Assembly (NCBI GenBank): GCA_023392035.1
Contig: JAEVZY010000182.1
Location: forward strand, 1 to 13,704
DNA: 13,704 nt
Direction: 5' to 3'
Source of the DNA: Pseudomonadota bacterium
GTDB lineage: Bacteria > Pseudomonadota > Gammaproteobacteria > Burkholderiales > Burkholderiaceae_D
Below are positions 5,755-13,382 of this stretch, piece after piece. A program made the translations under genes and the position numbers. The first letter of the stretch is position 1. Each line of letters begins with the position of its first letter. The notes below the pieces were generated by a model that saw only the letters and a program-made list of their open reading frames with translations, did no database searches and was not told where the DNA came from.

Positions 5755-6846
5755 TCAATTCTCGGCGCCCAGGCGCATCGCATTTTCTCTTTGCAGGGCG
5801 AGATCGCCGGCATCGGCGGGGTGCCGCGTCGGCCAGCCCTGCATCTGTTCTTCGCACAGTTGCGCCAGACCTTGCAGCCAGCCCTGGGAAGCGTTCAGTG
5901 CCGGGATGTAATGAAAACTTTCGCCGCCCGCAGTCAGGAAGTCGGCGCGCACTTCCATATTGATTTCTTCCAGGGTTTCCAGGCAATCGGCCGCAAAGCC
6001 GGGGCAGATGACGTCCAGCCGCTTCACCCCTTCGGCCGCCAGTTTGCGAACGGTCTGTGCGGTATAGGGTTGCAGCCATTGCGCCCGGCCAAAGCGGGAT
6101 TGGAAGCTGAGTACCAGCCGGTCCGGCTCCAGGCCGAGCGCTGCGCCCAAGAGGCGCGCCGTCTTGTGGCATTCGCAATGATAAGGATCGCCCAGCTGCA
6201 GGGTGCGCTTGGGCACGCCGTGAAAACTCATCAGCAGGCGCTCACCCTGGCCATGCTGGGCCCAGTAGGCACGCACGCTGGCGGCCAGGGCTTCGATATA
6301 GGCCGGGTGATCGTGGTAGCTGCGCACCAGTCGCAGCTCGGGAATATTGCGCACGCGCTCGAAATGCGCGAATACGGCATCCCAGACCGAAGCGGTGGTG
6401 GTGCCTGAATATTGCGGATAGGCCGGCAGCAGCAGTATGCGCTGGCAGCCGCGGGCCTTGAGCGCCTCCAGCGCGGAGGCAATCGATGGGCTGCCATAGC
6501 GCATGGCGTGTACCACTTCCACCTGGTGTCCGCGCTCGGCCAGGCATGCCGCCAGGCCTTGCGCCTGGGCCGTCGTATGCACCTGCAGCGGCGAACCCTG
6601 GTCACTCCAGATGGCTGCATATTTTTTGGCCGATTTGGCGGGGCGAAACGGAAGAATGAAAAAATTCAGTATCGGCCACCAGGCGGCAGGCGGAATTTCC
6701 ACCACCCGCGGATCGGACAGGAACTCGCGCAAGTAGGTGCGCACCGCGGAAGAGGTCGGCGCATCCGGCGTGCCCAGGTTGACCAGCACAATGCCGGTGC
6801 CGAGGGCGCTTCCATGCTGCCAGGCGGGTTCGGTTTGAAATCGCAT
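5755..6846 (-). CDS. hemH: Ferrochelatase
   Basis: This enzyme inserts Fe2+ into protoporphyrin IX, the last step of protoheme synthesis. From the ATG at 6846 the protein has 363 residues, normal for proteobacterial HemH. Family motifs are in order: GIVLVNLGTPDAP (18-30), LLLPAYPQYSGTTTASVWD (138-156), MSFHGVPKRTLQLGDPY (206-222) with the expected catalytic His209, VLSFQSRFGRAQWLQPYT (245-262), and CPGFAADCLETLEEI (281-295) with the expected active-site Glu290. An open frame continues upstream to 6975 but overlaps recN, so MRFQTEP at 6846 is the better start; its Shine-Dalgarno is weak. It starts 19 bases after the recN stop and is the third gene of nadK-recN-hemH. The link to recN and nadK is by position, not by pathway. 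Confidence 0.97.
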   Translation of the reverse strand: MRFQTEPAWQHGSALGTGIVLVNLGTPDAPTSSAVRTYLREFLSDPRVVEIPPAAWWPILNFFILPFRPAKSAKKYAAIWSDQGSPLQVHTTAQAQGLAACLAERGHQVEVVHAMRYGSPSIASALEALKARGCQRILLLPAYPQYSGTTTASVWDAVFAHFERVRNIPELRLVRSYHDHPAYIEALAASVRAYWAQHGQGERLLMSFHGVPKRTLQLGDPYHCECHKTARLLGAALGLEPDRLVLSFQSRFGRAQWLQPYTAQTVRKLAAEGVKRLDVICPGFAADCLETLEEINMEVRADFLTAGGESFHYIPALNASQGWLQGLAQLCEEQMQGWPTRHPADAGDLALQRENAMRLGAEN

Positions 6847-6865
6847 CGTCGAATCAGGCCTGGGT

Positions 6866-8518
6866 TCAGGACGCCAGCAATTCACGCGCATGCTTGCGGG
6901 TGGTGGCCGTAATTTCCAGCCCACCCAGCATGCGCGCCACTTCTTCCACCCGGCCCTTGCCATCCAGCGGCGCAATGGCCGATACGGTGCGGCCGTCTTC
7001 GCGGGTGGCTTTGCTTACCTGGAAATGCTGATTGGCCTGGCTGGCCACCTGCGGCAAGTGGGTCACGCACAAGACCTGGCGCGCCTGGCCCAGGCGTTTG
7101 AGCAAACGCCCCACGACTTCCGCCACGCCGCCGCCGATACCGCTGTCCACTTCGTCGAAGATGAGCGTCGGCGTGGCGGTGGCACTGGAAGCGATCACCG
7201 AGATCGCCAGCGAGATACGCGCCAATTCGCCGCCCGAAGCCACTTTTTGCAGCGGCCGCGGAGTGGTGCCGGCGTGTCCCGCCACCAGAAATTCCACCTG
7301 TTCCAGGCCATGGCTGGCGGGCTCGCAGGGCTTGAGGCTGATTTCGAAACGGCCGCCCGCCATGCTCAGCTCCTGCATCGCGGCGCTGACCGCGGCCGAC
7401 AACTGCGCGGCAGCCTTGGCGCGCTCGCGCGACAGTTTTTCGGCCAGAGTGCGATAAGCCTGTTCCAGTTCACTCTCTCGCGCGCGCAAGCTTTCCAGAT
7501 CGCTGGCCTCGGCCAGGCTGGCCAATTCGGCGGACAGCTTTTCCAGCTCGGCCGGCATGGCATCGGCCTCGATGCGGAATTTGCGGGAGGCGGAATGAAT
7601 GGCATCCACGCGCGCATCCACTTGGTTCAGGCGTTGCGGATCGAGTTCGAGCTTGTCCAGATAGGCGCGCAAGGCGTAGGCGGCTTCCTGCAATTGGATC
7701 CGGGCCGGCTCCAGCATTTCCAGCGCCGGCTTGATGCCGCTGTCGAGTTCGGACAGGCGCGCCAGCTTGTGGTCCATGGCCGACAGCCGCGCCAGCAGGG
7801 TTCCGGTTTCGGCTTCGGAAATTTCTTCCAGCGCCTCTTGCGCACCTTCGATCAGGGCGGCCGCATTGGACAGGCGGCTTTGCTCCAGCGTCAGTTCGTC
7901 CCATTCGCCCGGCTTGACCGCCAGCTTTTCCAGTTCGGCCACTTGCCAGGCCAGGCGCTCGCGCTCCAGCAATACGTTGCGGGCATTGGCCTCGAATTCC
8001 TCACGCTGGCGCGCCAGTGCACGCCAGGACTTGTATGCCGTCGCCACCTCGGCCACCTGGTTTTTCAGGCCGGCCTGGGCATCCAGCAACTGGCGCTGGG
8101 CGTCCACCCGCAACAAGGACTGATGCGCGTGCTGGCCATGGATGTCTACCAGCATTTCGCCCAATTCGCGCAACTGCGTCGCAGTGGCCGGCACGCCATT
8201 GATGAAGGCCTTGGAGCGCCCGGCGTTGTCGATCACCCGCCGCAGGAGGATGGCATCGCCATCGCCTTCGAAAGCCTGCTCGGCGAGCCAGGGCAAGGCG
8301 TCCGGATGCGGACTGAACTCGGCGCTGATGTCGGCCCGGGCCGCGCCCTCGCGCACCACGCTGGCATCGCCCCGTCCGCCCAGGGTGAGGGCCAGGGCAT
8401 CGATCAGGATGGATTTGCCGGCGCCGGTTTCACCGGTGAATACCGAAAAGCCGGAGGCCAGCTCCAGCTCGAGCGTATCGACTATGACGAAGTCGCGGAT
8501 GGACAGGGAACGCAGCAT
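6866..8518 (-). CDS. recN: DNA repair protein RecN
   Basis: RecN is an SMC-like ATPase acting early in double-strand break repair by recombination. From the ATG at 8518 the protein has 550 residues, the family length. The Walker A motif GETGAGKS is at 29-36. Between the two ATPase halves lies a long coiled-coil region rich in Glu, Ala, Leu and Arg (roughly 150-350). The C-terminal half carries the ABC signature VASGGELARISLAIS, the Walker B TLIFDEVDSGIGG, and CVTHLPQVASQA. A TTG two codons upstream (8524) is possible but ATG is preferred; neither has a clear Shine-Dalgarno. It lies 30 bases after nadK and 19 bases before hemH. In many bacteria recN is under LexA control; I see no LexA-type operator in the gap before it, so it is probably transcribed from the nadK promoter here. 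Confidence 0.97.
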   Translation of the reverse strand: MLRSLSIRDFVIVDTLELELASGFSVFTGETGAGKSILIDALALTLGGRGDASVVREGAARADISAEFSPHPDALPWLAEQAFEGDGDAILLRRVIDNAGRSKAFINGVPATATQLRELGEMLVDIHGQHAHQSLLRVDAQRQLLDAQAGLKNQVAEVATAYKSWRALARQREEFEANARNVLLERERLAWQVAELEKLAVKPGEWDELTLEQSRLSNAAALIEGAQEALEEISEAETGTLLARLSAMDHKLARLSELDSGIKPALEMLEPARIQLQEAAYALRAYLDKLELDPQRLNQVDARVDAIHSASRKFRIEADAMPAELEKLSAELASLAEASDLESLRARESELEQAYRTLAEKLSRERAKAAAQLSAAVSAAMQELSMAGGRFEISLKPCEPASHGLEQVEFLVAGHAGTTPRPLQKVASGGELARISLAISVIASSATATPTLIFDEVDSGIGGGVAEVVGRLLKRLGQARQVLCVTHLPQVASQANQHFQVSKATREDGRTVSAIAPLDGKGRVEEVARMLGGLEITATTRKHARELLAS

Positions 8519-8548
8519 GCGCAATGAGGTTTCAGGCTGGCGGGCCGG

Positions 8549-9469
8549 CTATTTTAGCTGGCCGCCGAAGGTGGGATATTCATTCCAGTGCAGCTTTTCG
8601 CGCAGGGTGTGGTAGTAGCTCCAATTGCGCGGATGCAGGAAGGTGATGCTGTGCCTGGAGCGAGCGATCACGACCTGGTCGTCATGCTCCATCAGCGCCA
8701 GCGATTGCATGTCGAAATTGACGCTGACATTGCGTCCGGCGACCACCGTGATCACGATCTCGCTGCCATCCGGCACGACGATGGGACGGTTGGACAGCGC
8801 ATGGGGCGCGATCGGAACCAGCACCGTGCCGCCCAGACGCGGGTGCAGCAAGGGGCCGCCGGCCGACAGAGCGTATGCAGTGGAGCCGGTGGGCGTGGCC
8901 ACGATCAGACCGTCCGAGCGCTGGTTGTACATGAAGTGGCCGTCCACATCGACCCGCAGTTCGACCATGCCGGAACCGGTGCCGCGCGCCACCACCACAT
9001 CATTGAAGGCCAGCGCTTCGGAGATGCAGCGGCCGTTGCGCAAGACCCGCCCCTCCAGCAGGGTGCGCTGCTCGGACTGAAACTGGCCTTCCAGTATTTC
9101 AGACAGGGCCGGCAACATGTCTTCCGAGGGAATGTCGGTCATGAAGCCCAGACGACCCTGGTTGACACCGATCAAGGGCACCTTGAAAGGCGCCAATTGG
9201 CGCGCAATTCCCAGCATGGTGCCGTCGCCGCCCACTACCACCGCCAGGTCGGCCTGCTGCCCGATCTGCCGGGCATCGAGGGCGACCATGCCGGATTGCA
9301 CGTCTTCCAGGCTTTGCGCGGTTTCGGTTTCGAAGACCACGCGCCGGCCGGTGGACTGCAGGAATTCAGCCAGGTCCAGCAAAGTACGGCCAATGCCGGT
9401 CGCGCCCGGCTTGCCGATGACGGCGACGGTCGCGTATTTGGACATCTGCGTGGCGTTGAGTGACGGCAT
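8549..9469 (-). CDS. nadK: NAD kinase
   Basis: NAD kinase phosphorylates NAD to NADP in the cytoplasm and sets the cell's NADPH supply. The protein has 306 residues from the ATG at 9469; a second ATG at 9445 (MSKYATVAVIGK) gives 298 and is close to the usual start of the family. Neither has a convincing ribosome site. Signature motifs are intact: VVVGGDGTML at 77-86 with the GGDG catalytic loop at 80-83, FNDVVVARG at 155-163, and TPTGSTAYALSAGGPLLHP at 192-210. It is first in the minus-strand unit nadK-recN-hemH and is divergent from the HAD hydrolase gene, 45 bases away. The grouping of nadK, recN and hrcA is frequent in proteobacteria. Confidence 0.96.
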   Translation of the reverse strand: MPSLNATQMSKYATVAVIGKPGATGIGRTLLDLAEFLQSTGRRVVFETETAQSLEDVQSGMVALDARQIGQQADLAVVVGGDGTMLGIARQLAPFKVPLIGVNQGRLGFMTDIPSEDMLPALSEILEGQFQSEQRTLLEGRVLRNGRCISEALAFNDVVVARGTGSGMVELRVDVDGHFMYNQRSDGLIVATPTGSTAYALSAGGPLLHPRLGGTVLVPIAPHALSNRPIVVPDGSEIVITVVAGRNVSVNFDMQSLALMEHDDQVVIARSRHSITFLHPRNWSYYHTLREKLHWNEYPTFGGQLK

Positions 9470-9514
9470 GCCGTGGATTAGACCATAATTAACCGGACTA
9501 TAACCGAGCTCGTC
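9470..9514. promoter_or_regulatory. Divergent promoter region between nadK and the HAD hydrolase gene
   Basis: This 45-base gap has overlapping -10 like hexamers on the two strands. On the minus strand TATAGT (9497-9502) has a poor TTGCAG 16 bases upstream, inside the HAD gene. On the plus strand TATAAC lies at 9499-9504 with no good -35. If both are used, the two promoters share the same melted region and would compete. The hexamers are each 5/6 to consensus, but in a gap this short that is modest evidence. Confidence 0.3.
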
Positions 9515-10243
9515 ATGCCTGCAATCAAAGCCGTTCTGTTCGATCTGGACGATACCTTATGGCCGATCGCCCCCGTCATCGCCCGCGCCGAAGAAGAGAC
9601 GTATTCCTGGTTGCGTGAACACGCGCCCCTGGTGACCCGGCATTTCGATATTGAAAGCCTGCGCGCGCGCCGCATGGAAATGCTGCGCGCCAGCGAGCAA
9701 TACCGTTTCGACATGGTGGGCCTGCGTCACGCCGGCCTGACCGAAGCGTTTTTGCACTGCGGCGAAGACTGCGACAAGGTGGATCACGCCATGGCAGTCT
9801 TCAATCGGGCCCGCAACCTGGTCGATTTCTATGAGGATGTACAGCCGGTCTTGCCGCGCCTGGCGCAACACTGGCTGTTGGGCAGTATTTCCAACGGCCC
9901 GGCCGATCTTGAACTGATCGGGCTAGCGCCGCACTTTCGGGCCAGCATCGCCGCCTGGCATTTCGGCGCCGGCAAGCCCGATCCGCAGATCTTTTTGGGG
10001 GCTTGCGAGTTGCTGGAGGTGGATCCGCGAAACGCGGTCTATGTCGGCGATGATCCAGCGCTGGACGTGGAAGGCGCGCAAAAGGCCGGCCTGACCGCCA
10101 TCTGGCTCGACCGCGAAGGCCGACATGCTGCCGGCAAACTGCCGCCGCATATCGAACCCGATGCCATCTGTGCAAACCTGTATGAAGTGGAGCATTGGTT
10201 GCGCGCGGCGTGTGGCATGCCCGGCCGCGCGCCGCTAGAATAG
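9515..10243 (+). CDS. HAD-superfamily hydrolase
   Basis: The 242-residue protein is a soluble haloacid dehalogenase-type phosphohydrolase. Motif I is FDLDDTLW (9-16) with expected nucleophile Asp10 and acid/base Asp12. A helical cap follows (about 20-105). Motif II is SISNG (124-128), motif III is GKPDPQIF with Lys154, and motif IV is YVGDDPALDV (176-185). This is the subfamily I arrangement with the cap between motifs I and II, as in phosphoglycolate phosphatase-like and pyrimidine nucleotidase-like enzymes. The substrate cannot be read from the sequence. A weak GAG lies 6 bases before the ATG. hrcA starts 5 bases after its stop, so the two are probably co-transcribed, although no functional link is known to me. 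Confidence 0.9.
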   Translation: MPAIKAVLFDLDDTLWPIAPVIARAEEETYSWLREHAPLVTRHFDIESLRARRMEMLRASEQYRFDMVGLRHAGLTEAFLHCGEDCDKVDHAMAVFNRARNLVDFYEDVQPVLPRLAQHWLLGSISNGPADLELIGLAPHFRASIAAWHFGAGKPDPQIFLGACELLEVDPRNAVYVGDDPALDVEGAQKAGLTAIWLDREGRHAAGKLPPHIEPDAICANLYEVEHWLRAACGMPGRAPLE

Positions 10244-10248
10244 CCCGC

Positions 10249-11274
10249 ATGCAACTCGACATCCGCGCCCAAACTCTGCTGAAAGCCTTGGTAGAACGCT
10301 ATATCGCCGACGGCCAGCCGGTGGGTTCGCGTTCGCTTTCACGCATCTCGGGCCTGGAGTTGTCGCCCGCCACGGTGCGCAACATCATGTCCGACCTGGA
10401 AGACCTGGGCCTGGTTGCCAGTCCGCATACTTCGGCCGGGCGCATCCCTACCCCGCGCGGCTATCGCTTCTTCGTCGACACCTTGCTCACCGTTCAATCG
10501 CTGGACGAGAACACGGTGGAAACCCGCCTCCAGCCGCGCCTTTCGGCGCCGGCCACGCCGCAAAAAATCATCGCCAATGCGGCGCAGGTGCTGTCTTCCC
10601 TTTCGCAATTCGCCGGCGTGGTGCTGACGCCGCGTCGCGATTCCGCTTTCAAGCAGGTCGATTTCATCCGCCTCTCCGAGCGGCGCATCCTGCTGGTGAT
10701 CGTCAGTCCCAATGGCGAGGTGCAAAACCGCCTGCTGCTGACCGAATCCGATTACACCCCGGCGCAACTGATCCAGGCCGCAAATTACCTGAACCAGCAT
10801 TTCGGCGGCCAGCGCTTTGAAGACATTCGTCCGCGGCTGGCGGATGAATTGCGCCAGTTGCGCGACGACATGACGCGCCTGCTGCAGGCGGCCGTGGAAG
10901 CCGGCAGCCAGGCCATGAGCGAAGACGCGGAAGAGGTGGTCATCTCCGGCGAGCGCAATCTGCTGTCGGTGTCGGACCTGTCATCCAACATGACTTCCCT
11001 GCGCCGCCTGTTTGAACTGTTCGAGCAAAAGACCAGTTTGATGCAATTGCTCGACACGTCCAGCAAAGCCAATGGCGTGCAAATCTTCATCGGCGGCGAA
11101 TCCAAGCTGGTGCCGATCGATGAAATGAGCGTCGTGACCGCCCCCTATGAAGTGAACGGCGCGGTGGTGGGCACACTGGGGGTGGTGGGCCCCACGCGCA
11201 TGGCCTATGAGAGAGTGATTCCCATCGTCGACATCACGGCCAAGCTGTTGTCGAACGCGCTGTCGCACTCCTGA
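10249..11274 (+). CDS. hrcA: Heat-inducible transcription repressor HrcA
   Basis: HrcA is a DNA-binding repressor that binds CIRCE operators, mainly upstream of groESL and sometimes of dnaK operons, and is kept active by GroEL. From the ATG at 10249 the protein has 341 residues, normal for the family. The N-terminal winged helix carries VGSRSLSRISGLELSPATVR (25-44), NIMSDLEDLGLVASPHTSAG (45-64) and RIPTPRGYRFFVD (65-77), all highly characteristic. The C-terminal half includes FIGGES, a core region of the family, and VVGTLGVVGPTRMAYERVIPIVD near the end. A TTG at 10195 would extend it into the HAD gene; the ATG matches homologs better. It follows the HAD gene by 5 bases with no clear Shine-Dalgarno. 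No full CIRCE is visible anywhere in the window, so its targets appear to lie elsewhere. It converges with fur, with 31 bases between. Confidence 0.96.
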   Translation: MQLDIRAQTLLKALVERYIADGQPVGSRSLSRISGLELSPATVRNIMSDLEDLGLVASPHTSAGRIPTPRGYRFFVDTLLTVQSLDENTVETRLQPRLSAPATPQKIIANAAQVLSSLSQFAGVVLTPRRDSAFKQVDFIRLSERRILLVIVSPNGEVQNRLLLTESDYTPAQLIQAANYLNQHFGGQRFEDIRPRLADELRQLRDDMTRLLQAAVEAGSQAMSEDAEEVVISGERNLLSVSDLSSNMTSLRRLFELFEQKTSLMQLLDTSSKANGVQIFIGGESKLVPIDEMSVVTAPYEVNGAVVGTLGVVGPTRMAYERVIPIVDITAKLLSNALSHS

Positions 11275-11305
11275 GTTTCGCGCTCCTGAAGAGGCCGCCC
11301 TGCCC

Positions 11306-11734
11306 TCAGCGCCGATGCGGGCAATTCTGCTTGGTGCAGTGGCCATACAAGGCCAGCGCATGCTCCGAAATATTGAAGCCGCGCTCGGCGGCGATCTTTT
11401 GCTGGCGGATTTCGATTTCCTCGTCGAAGAATTCTTCCACCCGACCGCAGTCCAGGCACACCAGGTGATCGTGGTGGCTGCCCTCGTTCAATTCGAACAC
11501 GGCCTTGCCGGTTTCGAAATGATTCCGGCTCAACAAGCCGGCCTGCTCGAACTGGGTCAGCACCCGATATACGGTGGCCAGGCCGACATCGAGGTTTTCG
11601 GCCAGCAGGATTTTGTAGATGTCTTCAGCGGAGAGATGCCGCACTGTGCTGTTCTGGAAAATCTCCAGAATCTTCACCCGGGGCAGGGTCGCTTTCAGGC
11701 CGCTGGACTTGAGGTCGGGGGTGGAGTTTGACAT
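11306..11734 (-). CDS. fur: Ferric uptake regulator Fur
   Basis: Fur is an Fe2+-responsive dimeric repressor controlling iron uptake and storage. From the ATG at 11734 the protein has 142 residues, the family length. The N-terminal DNA-binding domain (about 10-80) has LSAEDIYKILLAENLDVG and the recognition helix GLATVYRVLTQFEQAGL (51-67). The dimerisation and metal-binding half has SHHDHLVCLDCGRVEEF (86-102) with Cys93/Cys96, and GHCTKQNCPHRR at the end with Cys133/Cys138. This is the Fur rather than Zur or PerR pattern, though metal specificity is inferred. The frame remains open upstream to 11878, which would run into bamE; this is rejected. It is divergent from bamE, a common arrangement in beta- and gammaproteobacteria. 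A promoter candidate lies at 11779-11808. Confidence 0.96.
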   Translation of the reverse strand: MSNSTPDLKSSGLKATLPRVKILEIFQNSTVRHLSAEDIYKILLAENLDVGLATVYRVLTQFEQAGLLSRNHFETGKAVFELNEGSHHDHLVCLDCGRVEEFFDEEIEIRQQKIAAERGFNISEHALALYGHCTKQNCPHRR

Positions 11735-11763
11735 TGGAATAACCGGGGGAGTGACTTGGGATT

Positions 11764-11779
11764 GCTTATCTGGCTTATC
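11764..11779 (+). repeat. Tandem GCTTATC repeat between fur and bamE
   Basis: GCTTATC occurs at 11764-11770 and again at 11773-11779, a 9-base period. Read on the minus strand these are GATAAGC repeats that resemble GATAAT hexamers of Fur boxes. They lie at and just downstream of the presumed fur -10, in the region shared with the bamE promoter. The match to a full 19-base Fur box is poor (about 10 of 19 by eye). Confidence 0.5.
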
Positions 11780-11808
11780 ATATAGCGTTTGAACCCCGAT
11801 TGCTGCAA
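11779..11808 (-). promoter_or_regulatory. Candidate sigma-70 promoter for fur
   Basis: On the minus strand TTGCAG (11803-11808) is followed after 18 bases by TATATG (11779-11784), with an overlapping TATGAT as an alternative -10. Transcription would start near 11772, giving about 38 bases of leader. On the plus strand TATCAT (11776-11781) could be the bamE -10, so the two promoters would overlap. The -35 matches are weak. Confidence 0.4.
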
Positions 11809-11819
11809 CAACGAGAGAC

Positions 11820-12536
11820 ATGATGCGCCTGCCGATCCACCACCGCACCGCGAGCATAGGGCTATTGGCCGCGGCCATGTTGCTGGGCGGCTGCGCCTAC
11901 AAGAATCCCCTGATTGACGACGTCAACGCCAAGCGCACCAACAATGCCAGCGTGGCGGCCGCCAATGCGCCCAGCACGGCTTCCAATCCCTCGCCCGCAA
12001 CGGCAACGCCGGCGGTACCTGCCAAGGGGCCGGCCGCCACCGGCTCGGCGCCGACAGCGCCTTCGGTGGCCAGCAGCGCCGCCGCGCCGGCGCAGAATTC
12101 CGCATCCAATTCCGCTGCCAACACCAGCCTCACCACCACTCGCGAACAGCGCCGCTTCGGCGGATTGCTCACGCCCTATCGCATCGACATCCAGCAAGGC
12201 AATTTCGTCTCGGAAGAGATGGTCAGCCAGCTCAAGGTGGGCATGACGCAGGAGCAGGTGCGCTTTGTGCTCGGCACGCCGCTGCTCAATGACATGTTCC
12301 ATGCCAACCGCTGGGACTACGCGTTCGACCTCAAGCGCGGCAGCTCCGGAGAAACCACACGCGGACGCCTGACCGTCTTCTTCAAGGACAAGCGGCTGGA
12401 CCACTGGGAAGGTGGCGACCTGCCCAATGAGCAGGATTACCTGGCCAAGATCGCGGGCAGCCGTCCCGACAAAAAACCGGTTGAGGGCAAGCCTGCATCT
12501 GCCGCCGCGCCTTCCACCGCCAAGGAGCCCAAATAA
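11820..12536 (+). CDS. bamE: Outer membrane assembly lipoprotein BamE (SmpA/OmlA family) with a long linker
   Basis: BamE is an outer-membrane lipoprotein of the BAM complex, which folds beta-barrel proteins into the outer membrane. The 238-residue protein has a lipoprotein signal peptide (SIGLLAAAMLLGGC, lipobox Cys25). Next comes a low-complexity Ala/Pro/Ser/Thr-rich stretch (about 43-104), then the BamE domain (about 112-205). The domain has LLTPYRIDIQQGNFVSEEMV (116-135), LKVGMTQEQVRFVLGTPLLNDMFHANRWDYAFD (138-170), and LTVFFKDKRLDHWEG (184-198). E. coli BamE is 113 residues; the extra length here comes from the linker and a polar Lys/Pro/Ala-rich tail (about 213-238). A GAGAG stretch lies a few bases upstream of two adjacent ATG codons (11820, 11823). 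It diverges from fur and is followed 2 bases later by dapB, so the two are probably translated from one message. Confidence 0.93.
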   Translation: MMRLPIHHRTASIGLLAAAMLLGGCAYKNPLIDDVNAKRTNNASVAAANAPSTASNPSPATATPAVPAKGPAATGSAPTAPSVASSAAAPAQNSASNSAANTSLTTTREQRRFGGLLTPYRIDIQQGNFVSEEMVSQLKVGMTQEQVRFVLGTPLLNDMFHANRWDYAFDLKRGSSGETTRGRLTVFFKDKRLDHWEGGDLPNEQDYLAKIAGSRPDKKPVEGKPASAAAPSTAKEPK

Positions 12537-12538
12537 GC

Positions 12539-13345
12539 ATGAAGCCGATGAAAATCGCGATTGCCGGCGCATCCGGCCGCATGGGCCGCATGCTGATTGA
12601 AACCGTCGTCAACGCCGAAGACGCGCAACTGGTGGGCGCGCTGGACGTGCCTGGCTCGCCCGCGCTCGGCACCGATGCCGCCGCCTTCCTGGGCAAGCCC
12701 TCCGGCGTCACCATTGCGTCCGACCTCGAGCAGGCACTGTCCCAGGCCGAATACCTGATCGACTTCACCCGCCCCGAAGGCACGCTCAAGCATCTGCAAT
12801 GGTGCGCCGCGCATGGCGTGAAAATGATCATCGGCACCACCGGCTTCGATGAAGCCGGCAAGGCCGCCATCGCCGAAGCCGCAAAAAAAACCGCGATCGT
12901 GTTCGCCCCCAATATGAGCGTGGGCGTGAACGTCACGATGAAGCTGCTCGAGCTCGCGGCCAAGAGCTTTTCGCATGGCTACGACATTGAAATCATCGAA
13001 GCCCATCACCGCCACAAGGTCGATGCGCCGTCCGGCACCGCACTCAAGATGGGCGAGGTGATCGCCGATGCGCTCGGCCGCAAGCTGGAAGATGTGGCGG
13101 TGTACGCGCGTGAAGGGGTGACCGGCGAGCGCGATCCTTCCACCATCGGCTTCGCCACCATCCGCGCCGGCGACATCGTCGGCGACCACACGGTCCTGTT
13201 CGGCGGCATCGGCGAGCGCATAGAAATCACCCACAAGTCGGCCAGCCGCGTGACCTATGCCCACGGCAGCCTGCGCGCGGCGCGCTTCCTGGCCGACAAG
13301 GCAAGCGGCCTGTACGACATGCAGGATGTGCTCGGCCTGCGCTGA
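12539..13345 (+). CDS. dapB: 4-hydroxy-tetrahydrodipicolinate reductase
   Basis: DapB uses NAD(P)H to make tetrahydrodipicolinate in the lysine and meso-diaminopimelate pathway, so it serves both protein and peptidoglycan synthesis. The 268-residue length is normal. The Rossmann loop is IAGASGRMGR at 8-17. The second nucleotide-binding element is MIIGTTGFDEAG (96-107), followed by FAPNMSVGVNV (122-132). The catalytic and substrate-binding region is IEAHHRHKVDAPSGTA (153-168), with the expected acid/base His156 and Lys160 plus the dipicolinate loop. The start at 12539 has AAGGAG inside the end of bamE, 11 bases upstream; a second ATG at 12548 is possible and matches many homologs. It lies 2 bases after the bamE stop. 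All key residues are intact. Confidence 0.97.
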   Translation: MKPMKIAIAGASGRMGRMLIETVVNAEDAQLVGALDVPGSPALGTDAAAFLGKPSGVTIASDLEQALSQAEYLIDFTRPEGTLKHLQWCAAHGVKMIIGTTGFDEAGKAAIAEAAKKTAIVFAPNMSVGVNVTMKLLELAAKSFSHGYDIEIIEAHHRHKVDAPSGTALKMGEVIADALGRKLEDVAVYAREGVTGERDPSTIGFATIRAGDIVGDHTVLFGGIGERIEITHKSASRVTYAHGSLRAARFLADKASGLYDMQDVLGLR

Positions 13346-13382
13346 CCTGCCACGCTCCGGAGTCTGAGCAGGACAGCCGGCA

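Noticed and set aside
6890..8527. A 545-codon open frame on the plus strand opposite recN
   Set aside because: It mirrors recN, whose Walker motifs and length are intact. The antisense translation is rich in His, Gln and Arg with no recognisable domain.
8519..8548. LexA operator before recN
   Set aside because: No CTGT-N8-ACAG-like pattern is in the 30-base nadK-recN gap.
13346..13382. Terminator between dapB and the TonB-like gene
   Set aside because: CCTGC/GCAGG and CTCCGGAG can pair weakly, but the loop is large and there is no T-tract.
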